Shown piece after piece: positions 1 through 7,383 of a stretch of 64,000 nt of DNA. The notes under the pieces were generated by a model that was not told the origin of the DNA, did no database searches, and saw nothing but the letters and a program-made list of their open reading frames with translations. The stretch is from Gluconacetobacter takamatsuzukensis (GTDB lineage Bacteria; Pseudomonadota; Alphaproteobacteria; Acetobacterales; Acetobacteraceae), in the NCBI RefSeq assembly GCF_014174275.1, contig NZ_JABEQK010000001.1:62001-126000 (forward strand), in the 5' to 3' direction. Made by a program: the position numbers and the translations under genes. The number at the start of each line of letters is the position of its first letter. Within the stretch, counting starts at the first letter, position 1.

Positions 1-729
1 AGCCGGGACGGGTTGTTCGTATTCTACCAGCCGATCGTCGATCTGTCGTCCGGGCGGGTCACGTCGCGCGAGGCGCTGGCCCGCTGGCATCATCCCCAGC
101 AGGGCTGGATTTCTCCCGGCCGGTTCGTGCCGGTGGCAGAGCAATGCGGGCTGGTCGACCGGCTGGGCGAGTTCATCCTGAACCAGGCGTGCCGGAGTGC
201 CGCGCAATGGGTGGACGAGGCGCATGTCGCCGTCAACGTCTCGGCCATGCAGTTGGGCAAGGGGACGCTGGTCGATAGCGTCTCGGCGGCGCTCGCGGCC
301 TCCGGCCTGCCGGCGGAGCGGCTGGAGATCGAGGTGACGGAAACGGCGCTGCTGAGCGACGAGCATCGCGGCATCCAGGACCTGCTGTTGCTGCGGGACA
401 TGGGGGTGCGGGTTTCGCTGGACGATTTCGGGACCGGCTATTCCTCGCTGGCGCATCTGCGGACGTTTGCGTTCGACAAGATCAAGATCGACGGGTCGTT
501 CGTGCGCGATGCGCTGGAGCGGCCGGAATGCGCGGCCGTGGTGCGGGCCATTGCCGACCTGGGCAAGCGGCTGGGGGTACGGATCGTCGCCGAGGGGGTC
601 GAGACCGAGGACCAGCTTGCGCTGGTCCGCGCGGAAGGGTGCCGGGAAGTCCAGGGCTATATCTACGGCCGCCCGGCTCCGTCGGACGAGGATGCGGCGC
701 TGGTTGCGGAACTCGACAGTCGGCGGTGA
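1..729 (+). CDS. EAL-domain cyclic-di-GMP phosphodiesterase, C-terminal part
   Basis: The gene enters from the left edge in frame, so only its C-terminal EAL domain is visible, and any sensor or GGDEF part lies outside the window. EAL domains hydrolyse cyclic di-GMP to pGpG. The signature REALARW lies near nt 67-87. The other catalytic and metal-binding positions are also present: Asn in VNVSAMQL, Glu in EVTET, the DDFGTGYSS loop, Lys in IKID and Glu in AEGVE. The enzyme is therefore probably active rather than a degenerate receptor. It ends 14 bp from the stop codon of the convergent LysR gene. Signal input and localisation cannot be judged from this fragment. Confidence 0.93.
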   Translation, partial: SRDGLFVFYQPIVDLSSGRVTSREALARWHHPQQGWISPGRFVPVAEQCGLVDRLGEFILNQACRSAAQWVDEAHVAVNVSAMQLGKGTLVDSVSAALAASGLPAERLEIEVTETALLSDEHRGIQDLLLLRDMGVRVSLDDFGTGYSSLAHLRTFAFDKIKIDGSFVRDALERPECAAVVRAIADLGKRLGVRIVAEGVETEDQLALVRAEGCREVQGYIYGRPAPSDEDAALVAELDSRR

Positions 730-743
730 CCGGGTGAGGGGCG

Positions 744-1673
744 TTAGTCCTGCGGAGTGTCCTGCCGTGCCCAGGGGGGCAGCGCGAAGGCGTCGACGAA
801 ATAGTCCAGCAGTGCGTTGACGCGGGCGGGGCGCAGGGGGCTGGGGGGCGTGACCAGATAGAGCGCGATCGCGGGGGCCTCCCATTCCGGCAGGATGATT
901 TCCAGCGATCCGGACTGGAGGCTGTTCCAGATCATGAATTCGGGGAACAGGCCGAAGCCCAGCCCGGCCTCGAGCGCCGGCAGGAAGCCTTCCGCATTGT
1001 TCGCGCGCAGGCGCGATGCCTGGGACAGCACGTAATCCTTGCCCGACGGGGCATGGCGCAGCCGGATCGTGCCCGGGGCGGAAGTATTGGTGTAGACGAA
1101 GCTCTTGTGTGCCTCCAGGTCGCGCGGGTGGGTCGGCCGGCCGATCGCGTCCAGCCAGGCGGGGGTGGCGACCAGCAGCAGCCTGACCGCGCAGAGGCGG
1201 CGCGCCCGCAGCGATGAATCGGCCAGCGAGGAGATCCGCAGGGCGATGTCGTAGCCCTCGGCGACCAGATCGACGATCGAATCGCTGAAATCGAGCGTCA
1301 GGTCGATATCGGGGTAGCGTTCCAGGAAGGCGGGCAGGATCGGCGAGATGTGCTTGACGCCGAACGTCATCGGGGCGGCGATGCGGATCAGGCCCGAGGG
1401 TTTCAGCGTGCCGTCCCTTGCCTGTGCCTCGGCGGCCTCGGCTTCCGCGATGATGCGGCTGGCATGGCCCAGGGCGTGGCGTCCCATCTCGGTCAGGGAC
1501 AATTGCCGCGAGTTGCGGTTGAACAGGCTGGCCCCCAGCGCCTGTTCCAGCCGGGATACGGCCTTGGAAACCGTAGGCTTGGAGAGCTGGATATCCTCGG
1601 CCGCGCGCGCGAAGGACCCCCATTCGGCCACTTTCGCGAAAATCGCCCAGGCTTCGAAATCGGGCAATCGCAT
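744..1673 (-). CDS. LysR-family transcriptional regulator
   Basis: This 309-residue protein has the usual LysR length. An N-terminal winged helix-turn-helix (about residues 1-65, with FARAAEDIQLSKPTVSKAVS) is followed by a substrate-binding co-inducer domain. The start is taken at MRLPDFEAW because the fold begins there; the open frame runs much further upstream only because the strand is GC rich. It is divergent from the pirin gene across a 222-bp gap, the standard layout for a LysR protein controlling its neighbour, so the pirin gene is the most likely target. The inducer is unknown. Confidence 0.88.
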   Translation of the reverse strand: MRLPDFEAWAIFAKVAEWGSFARAAEDIQLSKPTVSKAVSRLEQALGASLFNRNSRQLSLTEMGRHALGHASRIIAEAEAAEAQARDGTLKPSGLIRIAAPMTFGVKHISPILPAFLERYPDIDLTLDFSDSIVDLVAEGYDIALRISSLADSSLRARRLCAVRLLLVATPAWLDAIGRPTHPRDLEAHKSFVYTNTSAPGTIRLRHAPSGKDYVLSQASRLRANNAEGFLPALEAGLGFGLFPEFMIWNSLQSGSLEIILPEWEAPAIALYLVTPPSPLRPARVNALLDYFVDAFALPPWARQDTPQD

Positions 1674-1895
1674 GAGGAACAGCCTTTTGAAAACGATCCC
1701 CGCGTCTGGCCGGTCGGGTTCCAGGGGGTTTCCCTGCATATATTTTCTGCCCCGGCCCGTCCAGACAGCGCCCCCAAGCCGGCTTTCGGGCCGCGGAAAT
1801 TCCGGAAACGAAGGGTTTCGCTTCCTGCCGTATCGCGGCGGGCCGGTGGGGGCGTAGGGTCCGCCCAGACATTCAACACATTGGAGGCGATCACG
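1674..1895. promoter_or_regulatory. Divergent LysR/pirin intergenic region
   Basis: This 222-bp non-coding gap separates the two divergent genes. It contains the short dyad CGGAAATTCCG (1794-1804) followed by CGAA-N4-TTCG, which are candidate LysR contact sites. A GGAGG ribosome-binding site (1883-1887) precedes the pirin start. No clear -35/-10 pair was recognised. Confidence 0.4.
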
Positions 1896-2603
1896 ATGAT
1901 CGAAGTTCGGCCGTTCGCGGAACTGGGCCACGCCGACCATGGCTGGCTCGATGCGAAACATCATTTTTCCTTCGCGGATTATTACGATCCGCGCCGGATG
2001 CACTGGGGGGCGCTGCGCGTGTGGAACGATGATGCCATCGCGGCGGGAACGGGGTTCGGCACCCATCCGCACCGCGACATGGAAATCATCACCTATGTTC
2101 GCGAAGGGGCCATTACGCACCAGGATAATCTGGGCAACTCGGGGCGCACCGAGGCGGGCGACGTGCAGGTGATGTCGGCCGGCACCGGCATCATGCACAG
2201 CGAGTATAACCGCGAGCCCGGCAAGACGCGCATTTTCCAGATCTGGATCATGCCCGATCGTGCGGGGCATGCGCCATCGTGGGGCACGCGGGCCTTTCCC
2301 CGGGGCGAGCGTGGCGGGCGGTTCGTGGCGCTGGCCTCGGGCTACGATGCCGATACCGGGGGGGATGCGCTGCCGATCCATGCCGATGCGCGGGTTCTGG
2401 GCGCGACCCTGAAGAAGGGCGAGCGCGCGGAATATCATCTGGGCGTGGAGCGGCTGGGTTATCTCGTCCCCGCCAGGGGCAGCGTGGAGATCGAGGAAAA
2501 GACGGTCGGCACGCGGGATGGCGCGGCGATTTCGGAGACCGACACGCTGGTGGTGCGGGCGCTGGAAGATGCCGAGATCGTGCTGGTGGACGTGGCTGCC
2601 TGA
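1896..2603 (+). CDS. Pirin family protein (bicupin)
   Basis: This 235-residue cupin protein belongs to the pirin/YhhW family. The N-terminal cupin carries the metal-site segment [13 protein letters not shown] (about residues 54-66), and a second cluster [10 protein letters not shown] supplies the other His and Glu ligands. Bacterial pirins bind Fe(II), and some act as quercetin dioxygenases or as modulators of central carbon enzymes; which applies here cannot be read from the sequence. The ATG is placed by the GGAGG eight bases upstream. Divergent transcription from a LysR gene suggests inducible expression. Confidence 0.9.
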   Translation: MIEVRPFAELGHADHGWLDAKHHFSFADYYDPRRMHWGALRVWNDDAIAAGTGFGTHPHRDMEIITYVREGAITHQDNLGNSGRTEAGDVQVMSAGTGIMHSEYNREPGKTRIFQIWIMPDRAGHAPSWGTRAFPRGERGGRFVALASGYDADTGGDALPIHADARVLGATLKKGERAEYHLGVERLGYLVPARGSVEIEEKTVGTRDGAAISETDTLVVRALEDAEIVLVDVAA

Positions 2604-2629
2604 CGGTATCGCCGCCCCGAACCTGTTCT

Positions 2630-2653
2630 GCCCCCGCCCTTATCGGCGGGGGC
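2630..2653. terminator. Candidate hairpin terminator after the pirin gene
   Basis: Perfect 9-bp arms GCCCCCGCC and GGCGGGGGC are separated by a six-base loop. They begin about 27 bases after the pirin stop codon. A weak T-rich stretch follows only some 16 bases later, so termination is plausible but not strongly supported. Confidence 0.4.
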
Positions 2654-2700
2654 GGGCGGGACTGCTTGATTTTTGGCGCGCGGCGTCGCTTGATGCCGGC

Positions 2701-3396
2701 ATGACGATCAGACTGGACGATAGCTGGAAGACGGCTCTGGCCCCCGAATTCGATGCGCCCTACATGCAGGCGCTGAAGGATTTCCTGCTGGCGGAAAAAG
2801 CGCGCGGGAAGGTGATCTTTCCCAAGGGGGCGGAATATTTCCGGGCGCTGGACCTGACCCCGCTGAACGACGTCAAGGTCGTGATCCTGGGCCAGGACCC
2901 CTATCATGGCGACGGGCAGGCCCATGGGCTGTGCTTCAGCGTGCGGCCCGGCGTGCGCATTCCGCCGTCCCTGGTCAATATCTACAAGGAACTCCAGAGC
3001 GACCTGGGCATTCCGCCGGCCCATCACGGCTATCTGGAATCCTGGGCGAAGCAGGGGGTCCTGCTGCTGAACAGCGTGCTGACGGTGGAGCGCGGCAATG
3101 CGGCGTCGCACCAGAAGCGGGGGTGGGAGCAGTTTACCGACGCCGTGATCGCCCGCGTCAACGAACAGCGCACGCCTGCGGTCTTCATGCTGTGGGGGGC
3201 GTATGCCCAGCGCAAGGCGGCCTTTGTCGACCAGTCACGGCACCTGGTGCTGAAGGCGCCGCATCCGTCGCCGCTTTCGGCGCATAACGGCTTCTTCGGC
3301 TGCCATCATTTTTCCAAGGCCAATGAATTCCTCGTCAGCCATGGGCTGACGCCGATCGACTGGCGGTTGCCGGTGGAGCCGCCGAAGGATGTTTGA
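2701..3396 (+). CDS. ung: Uracil-DNA glycosylase (family 1)
   Basis: Ung removes uracil from DNA as the first step of base-excision repair. The 231-residue protein has the family-1 hallmarks: the water-activating motif GQDPYHG at about residues 65-71, and the C-terminal DNA-intercalation motif [18 protein letters not shown]. The start MTIRLDDSW gives a normal family length; no strong Shine-Dalgarno sequence is seen in front of it. The gene stands alone and converges on preA with nine bases between them. Confidence 0.97.
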   Translation: MTIRLDDSWKTALAPEFDAPYMQALKDFLLAEKARGKVIFPKGAEYFRALDLTPLNDVKVVILGQDPYHGDGQAHGLCFSVRPGVRIPPSLVNIYKELQSDLGIPPAHHGYLESWAKQGVLLLNSVLTVERGNAASHQKRGWEQFTDAVIARVNEQRTPAVFMLWGAYAQRKAAFVDQSRHLVLKAPHPSPLSAHNGFFGCHHFSKANEFLVSHGLTPIDWRLPVEPPKDV

Positions 3397-3405
3397 AGGG
3401 CCTTT

Positions 3406-4674
3406 TTACTTGCCGACGCGCGCGGGATTATTGGGATGCTGGGGCCATGTCAGCACGCCCTCCACTGGCTGCGGCACCATGGTGATGCAGTCGTCGACCG
3501 GGCAGACATGGGCGCACAGATTGCATCCCACGCATTCCTCGTCGATCACCTCGTAGCGCCTTGTGCCGTCGACGCGCAGTTTCGCGATTGCCTGGTGCGA
3601 CGTGTCCTCGCAGGCGATGTGGCACAGGCCGCATTTGATGCAGGCATCCTGGTCGATGCTGGCGAGGGTCTTGAATTTCAGATTGAGCTGGTTCCAGTTG
3701 ACGAAATTCGGGATCGCGCGGCCGGTGACGTCGTCGATCGTGGCGAAGCCTTTCTGGTCCATCCAGTGGGACAGGCCGTCGATCATGTCCTCGACGATGC
3801 GGAAGCCGTAATGCATCGCCGCCGTGCAGACTTGCAGCGTGCCGGCGCCCATGACCAGGAACTCGGCGGCGTCGCGCCAGGTCGAAATGCCGCCGATGCC
3901 TGAAATCGGCAGTCCGCGGGTGGCGGGGTTGCGCGCGATTTCGCCCACCATGCGCAGGGCGATCGGCTTGACGGCCGGGCCGCAATAGCCGCCATGGGTG
4001 CCGAGCCCGCCCACCACCGGCATCGGCGCCATGGCGTCGAGATCGACCGCCACCACCGACTGGATGGTGTTGATCAGCGAGACCGCGTCGGCGCCGCCGC
4101 GCAGGGCGGCGGTGGCCGGCTGCATGATGTCGGTGATGTTGGGTGTCAGTTTCACGATGGTCGGCATGCTGGTGTTCTGCTTGACCCAGCGTGTGACCAT
4201 CTCGACATATTCGGGGACCTGGCCGACGGCGGAGCCCATGTTGCGTTCCGACATGCCGTGGGGGCAGCCGAAATTCAGCTCGATGCCATCGGCCCCGGTC
4301 TCTTCGACCAGCGGCAGGATACGCTTCCAGCTTTCCTCGACGCAGGGCACCATCAGGCTGACCACGATGGCGCGGTCGGGATAGTCGCGCTTGACCGACT
4401 TGATTTCGGCCAGGTTGACGGCCAGGGGGCGGTCGGTGATCAGCTCGATATTGTTCAGGCCGACCAGGCGGTTGCCGTTATAGTTGAACGCGCCGTAGCG
4501 GCTGCTGACATTGACCACCGGCGGGTCTTCGCCCAGCGTTTTCCACACCACGCCGCCCCATCCGGCCTCCAGCGCCCGGCGGACGTTATATTCCTTGTCG
4601 GTCGGCGGGGCGGAGGCCAGCCAGAACGGGTTGGGCGAACGGATGCCGGCGAAGTGGCTGCGCAGATCGGCCAT
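3406..4674 (-). CDS. preA: NAD-dependent dihydropyrimidine dehydrogenase, subunit PreA
   Basis: PreA is the catalytic FMN subunit of the PreTA enzyme, which reduces uracil and thymine to dihydropyrimidines in reductive pyrimidine catabolism. The 422-residue protein has a dihydroorotate-dehydrogenase-like barrel (about residues 5-310) with GIELNFGCPHGMSERNMGS and SGIGGI phosphate-site loops. Two C-terminal [4Fe-4S] motifs follow, CIKCGLCHIACED and CVGCNLCAHVCPVDDC. It starts three bases after the preT stop codon and is co-transcribed with it. Hydantoinase and ureidopropionase genes for the later steps are not in the window. Confidence 0.95.
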   Translation of the reverse strand: MADLRSHFAGIRSPNPFWLASAPPTDKEYNVRRALEAGWGGVVWKTLGEDPPVVNVSSRYGAFNYNGNRLVGLNNIELITDRPLAVNLAEIKSVKRDYPDRAIVVSLMVPCVEESWKRILPLVEETGADGIELNFGCPHGMSERNMGSAVGQVPEYVEMVTRWVKQNTSMPTIVKLTPNITDIMQPATAALRGGADAVSLINTIQSVVAVDLDAMAPMPVVGGLGTHGGYCGPAVKPIALRMVGEIARNPATRGLPISGIGGISTWRDAAEFLVMGAGTLQVCTAAMHYGFRIVEDMIDGLSHWMDQKGFATIDDVTGRAIPNFVNWNQLNLKFKTLASIDQDACIKCGLCHIACEDTSHQAIAKLRVDGTRRYEVIDEECVGCNLCAHVCPVDDCITMVPQPVEGVLTWPQHPNNPARVGK

Positions 4675-4677
4675 GGT

Positions 4678-6024
4678 TCAGGCTCCCGTTGCGGTCGTCA
4701 GGTCGGCGTGGATGGCCTCGGCAGCGTCGCGGCCCTCGCGCACCGCGACCACCGTGAGGTCGGCGCCCGGGGTGCAGTCGCCGCCGGCATAGACCAGGCG
4801 GCGTGTGGTGCGGCCGTGGGCGTCGACCCTGATGCGGCCGTTCTCGATGGCGATCGCGCCGCGATCCAGCGGGTCCGGCAGGAAGAGCTGGCCCACCGCC
4901 TTCAGCACCATGTCGGCTTCCAGCGTGAAGGTGTCCTGGTCGTGGACCGGCCGGCCGTCCAGCAGCCGGCCGCGGGTGAAGGTGATCGAGCCGACCGCGC
5001 CGTCGGGGCCGTCGATGCGCAGGGGGGCGGCCCAGTAGCGGATGGCGACGCCGTTGGTCTGGGCCCAGGCTTGCTCGACCTTGGTGGCCGACATGGTTTC
5101 GGCCCCGCGCCGATAGACCAGCGTGACCTCCTCGGCGCCCAGGCGCCGGGCCTGCACGGCGGCGTCGATGGCGGTGTTGCCGCCGCCGATCACCACCACG
5201 CGCCGCCCGACCGGCACGTCGGCCCCGGTGGAGGAGGCGCGCAGGCCGGCGATGAAATCCACCGCGTTCAACACGCCGTCCCGTTCCTCGCCGGCGATGC
5301 CCAGCGCGCGCACGCCGGCCTGGCCGATGGCGAGGAAGACGGCATCGTATGTCGTTTCCAGCTCGGCCAGGGTGATGTCGCGGCCCAGCATCCGGTCGGT
5401 CTGGATGGTGATGCCGCCGATGGCGGTGATGAAATCGATCTCGTGCTGGGCGAAATCATCCGGCAGCTTGTAGGCGGCGATGCCGTATTCGTTCAGGCCG
5501 CCGGGCCTGGGGCGGGCATCGAGGATCGTGACCGTGTGGCCGTGCAGGGCCAGGCGGTGCGCGCAGGCCAGCCCGGCCGGCCCGGCGCCGACGATTGCGA
5601 TGCGGCGGCCGGTTTCGGCGGCGCGGGGGAAGGGCTGGGTGCCTTCATCCATCTGCCAGTCGGTCGCGTGGCGTTGCAGGGCGCCGATGACGACCGGCTT
5701 TTCCTCCTGCGCGGTGCGCACGCAGGCGCCCTCGCACAGGATTTCGGTCGGGCAGACCCGGGCGCAGGAGCCGCCGAGGATATTGGATTCCAGGATCGTC
5801 CGCGCCGCGCCGGCGAGGTTGCCGGTGGCGATGCCGCGGATGAAGCCGGGGATGTCGATGCCCGTCGGGCAGGCTTCCACGCAGGGCGCGTCGTAGCAGA
5901 AATAGCAGCGATCGGCCTCGATCGCCGCCTGGCCGCCCGTCAGCGGCGGGTGTGCGTCGGCGAACCGGATGGCCAGACATTCGGGCGACAGGCGGTTGGC
6001 AGCAATGTCCGGGCGTGGGTCCAC
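4678..6024 (-). CDS. preT: NAD-dependent dihydropyrimidine dehydrogenase, subunit PreT
   Basis: PreT is the FAD/NAD(P)H subunit that passes electrons to PreA. The 448-residue protein shows N-terminal Cys clusters for [4Fe-4S] centres (CYFCYDAPCVEACPTG and CARVCPTEILCEGAC). An FAD dinucleotide fold IVGAGPAGLACAHRL and an NAD(P) fold VIGGGNTAIDAA follow. The start is the GTG at 6024, which has GGAG about ten bases upstream on the minus strand; the nearest ATG, at 6043, is out of frame. A RutR-like palindrome lies about 77 bp upstream. preT and preA form a two-gene operon. Confidence 0.94.
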   Translation of the reverse strand: MDPRPDIAANRLSPECLAIRFADAHPPLTGGQAAIEADRCYFCYDAPCVEACPTGIDIPGFIRGIATGNLAGAARTILESNILGGSCARVCPTEILCEGACVRTAQEEKPVVIGALQRHATDWQMDEGTQPFPRAAETGRRIAIVGAGPAGLACAHRLALHGHTVTILDARPRPGGLNEYGIAAYKLPDDFAQHEIDFITAIGGITIQTDRMLGRDITLAELETTYDAVFLAIGQAGVRALGIAGEERDGVLNAVDFIAGLRASSTGADVPVGRRVVVIGGGNTAIDAAVQARRLGAEEVTLVYRRGAETMSATKVEQAWAQTNGVAIRYWAAPLRIDGPDGAVGSITFTRGRLLDGRPVHDQDTFTLEADMVLKAVGQLFLPDPLDRGAIAIENGRIRVDAHGRTTRRLVYAGGDCTPGADLTVVAVREGRDAAEAIHADLTTATGA

Positions 6025-6099
6025 GATAGACGATCTCCGTCATGAAGCATGACCAGGGGAATCTATCGCAGAATTTGTATTTTTTGCGCAATGAAAAAT

Positions 6100-6115
6100 T
6101 TGACCATATGGTCAG
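6100..6115. promoter_or_regulatory. RutR-type operator palindrome upstream of preTA
   Basis: The perfect 14-bp palindrome TGACCATATGGTCA (6101-6114) with a leading T matches the published E. coli RutR consensus TTGACCA-NN-TGGTCAA at 15 of 16 positions, counting the two N positions. RutR is a TetR-family repressor of pyrimidine utilisation that responds to uracil or thymine. The site sits 77 bp before preT, a gene of the same pathway, and also covers the stop codon of the phosphatase gene. The match is read directly; binding by a RutR homologue encoded elsewhere is inferred. Confidence 0.7.
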
Positions 6116-7383
6116 AAAATGGTGGCGGGGCGGAGATGGCCGAGCGGGCAGAGTGTTGCCCCGGCGCAGGTTCCGATCGGCAGGGTTGTGGCGCCGGTGC
6201 CCGACAGGTCCGGCTTGCGGGCCGCGCGAAGCTGTTCGAGCCCCTGGTGGAGGATCACCGCGCGCACCACGCGGCTGCCGTCCTTGAGGCGCCAGCGTTC
6301 GAACGCCAGGGTCGTATCGGGTGCTGTCGGGTCGGGCTGGTCGGCGAAGGCCCAGTCCAGGCCGAAGGTCGCCGCCAGCATGTCCAGCGTCGTATCGTGG
6401 CCGGCGAAGAGGACCAGCCGTGCGTCCGGTCCGATTGCGCTGTGGTCGGGCAGTGTGACCGGGCGGTCGGCCAGCAGGTCGATGATGGCGCGGGAGAGCA
6501 CCGATGCGCGGGGGATGGCGATGGCGGGCAGGCGGCGGGTCAGCGTTGCGGCGTAGAGATGGGCCGGCAGGATGGTGGCCAGCAGGGTGGCGTCGTCGGG
6601 CGCGCCCCAGGCAACCTGCTGCGGCCCCATGCCCTGCGCGTAGGCCAGCATCATGTTTTCCGCGATCGTGGCGGCCTGGACCGGGCCGCCCTTGAGGTGC
6701 GGTGCTCCGTGCTGCCACGAGAGGGAGAGTTTCTCCGTCAGGCATAGGTCGTGCGTTTGCGCGCAGCCGTCGGGGGCGACCAGGGCCTGGAGGCGGGCCA
6801 GCGCATCCTGCACCGGTTTCGGCCGGTGGTCGCGGTCCTGGGCGATGGCGTGCGCCAGCGCGGCAGTCACGCGGGCCTGGTCGAGTGTGGCGGCGCCGGT
6901 GCCGAGGGCGTTGAAGAACAGGTCTGCCTGGCCGGCGGGCAGGGCATGCGCAGCGAGGCCGCAGCGGGGGGCGAGGGTGGCGGCCATGATCGCGCCGCTC
7001 TGGCGTGTGCGGTCGTCGGCGGAATCGGCCCAGATGGCGATGGTGCCGGGGGCCGGGCAGCCTGCGGTGGGCAGGAGGTCCAGTTGCCGGTATCGTGCGC
7101 CCAGTGCGTCGGCCATCGCCGCGAGGGCGGCGCGGCCATGCGGGGTCAATTGTCCCGGTGGGACCGGCCAAGCGGGCCAGTCGCGGCCGGTCTGGGCTTT
7201 CAGCTCCTTGGGCGGCCTGGTCGGGCTGCGGACGCCGTGGCGGGCGATCAACACGGTTTTTTCCAGCGTTGCGCCGGCCAGGGAGGGGGCGTTGGCCGCC
7301 CTGGCGCCGCCGGCCAGGGTTGCGGCCAGGAGCAGGGCGGCGCCGATGGCGCGGGGGGCTCGGGGCGTGCGGTGGATCTTCAT
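6112..7383 (-). CDS. Secreted histidine acid phosphatase (AppA/phytase-like)
   Basis: This 423-residue protein starts with a signal peptide (about residues 1-29, ending GGARAANA), so it acts in the periplasm or outside the cell. It has both catalytic motifs of the branch-2 histidine phosphatases: RHGVRSP for the phospho-histidine and GHDTT for the proton donor. Relatives hydrolyse phytate, glucose-1-phosphate or other phosphomonoesters, and the exact substrate is not decided by sequence. Its ATG overlaps the stop codon of the TonB receptor gene, so the two are translationally coupled. This suggests that the receptor imports something linked to the phosphatase reaction. Confidence 0.88.
   Translation of the reverse strand: MKIHRTPRAPRAIGAALLLAATLAGGARAANAPSLAGATLEKTVLIARHGVRSPTRPPKELKAQTGRDWPAWPVPPGQLTPHGRAALAAMADALGARYRQLDLLPTAGCPAPGTIAIWADSADDRTRQSGAIMAATLAPRCGLAAHALPAGQADLFFNALGTGAATLDQARVTAALAHAIAQDRDHRPKPVQDALARLQALVAPDGCAQTHDLCLTEKLSLSWQHGAPHLKGGPVQAATIAENMMLAYAQGMGPQQVAWGAPDDATLLATILPAHLYAATLTRRLPAIAIPRASVLSRAIIDLLADRPVTLPDHSAIGPDARLVLFAGHDTTLDMLAATFGLDWAFADQPDPTAPDTTLAFERWRLKDGSRVVRAVILHQGLEQLRAARKPDLSGTGATTLPIGTCAGATLCPLGHLRPATIF

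Noticed and set aside
3994-6045. 683-codon plus-strand frame opposite preT/preA
   Set aside because: Shadow of two well-supported genes on the other strand.
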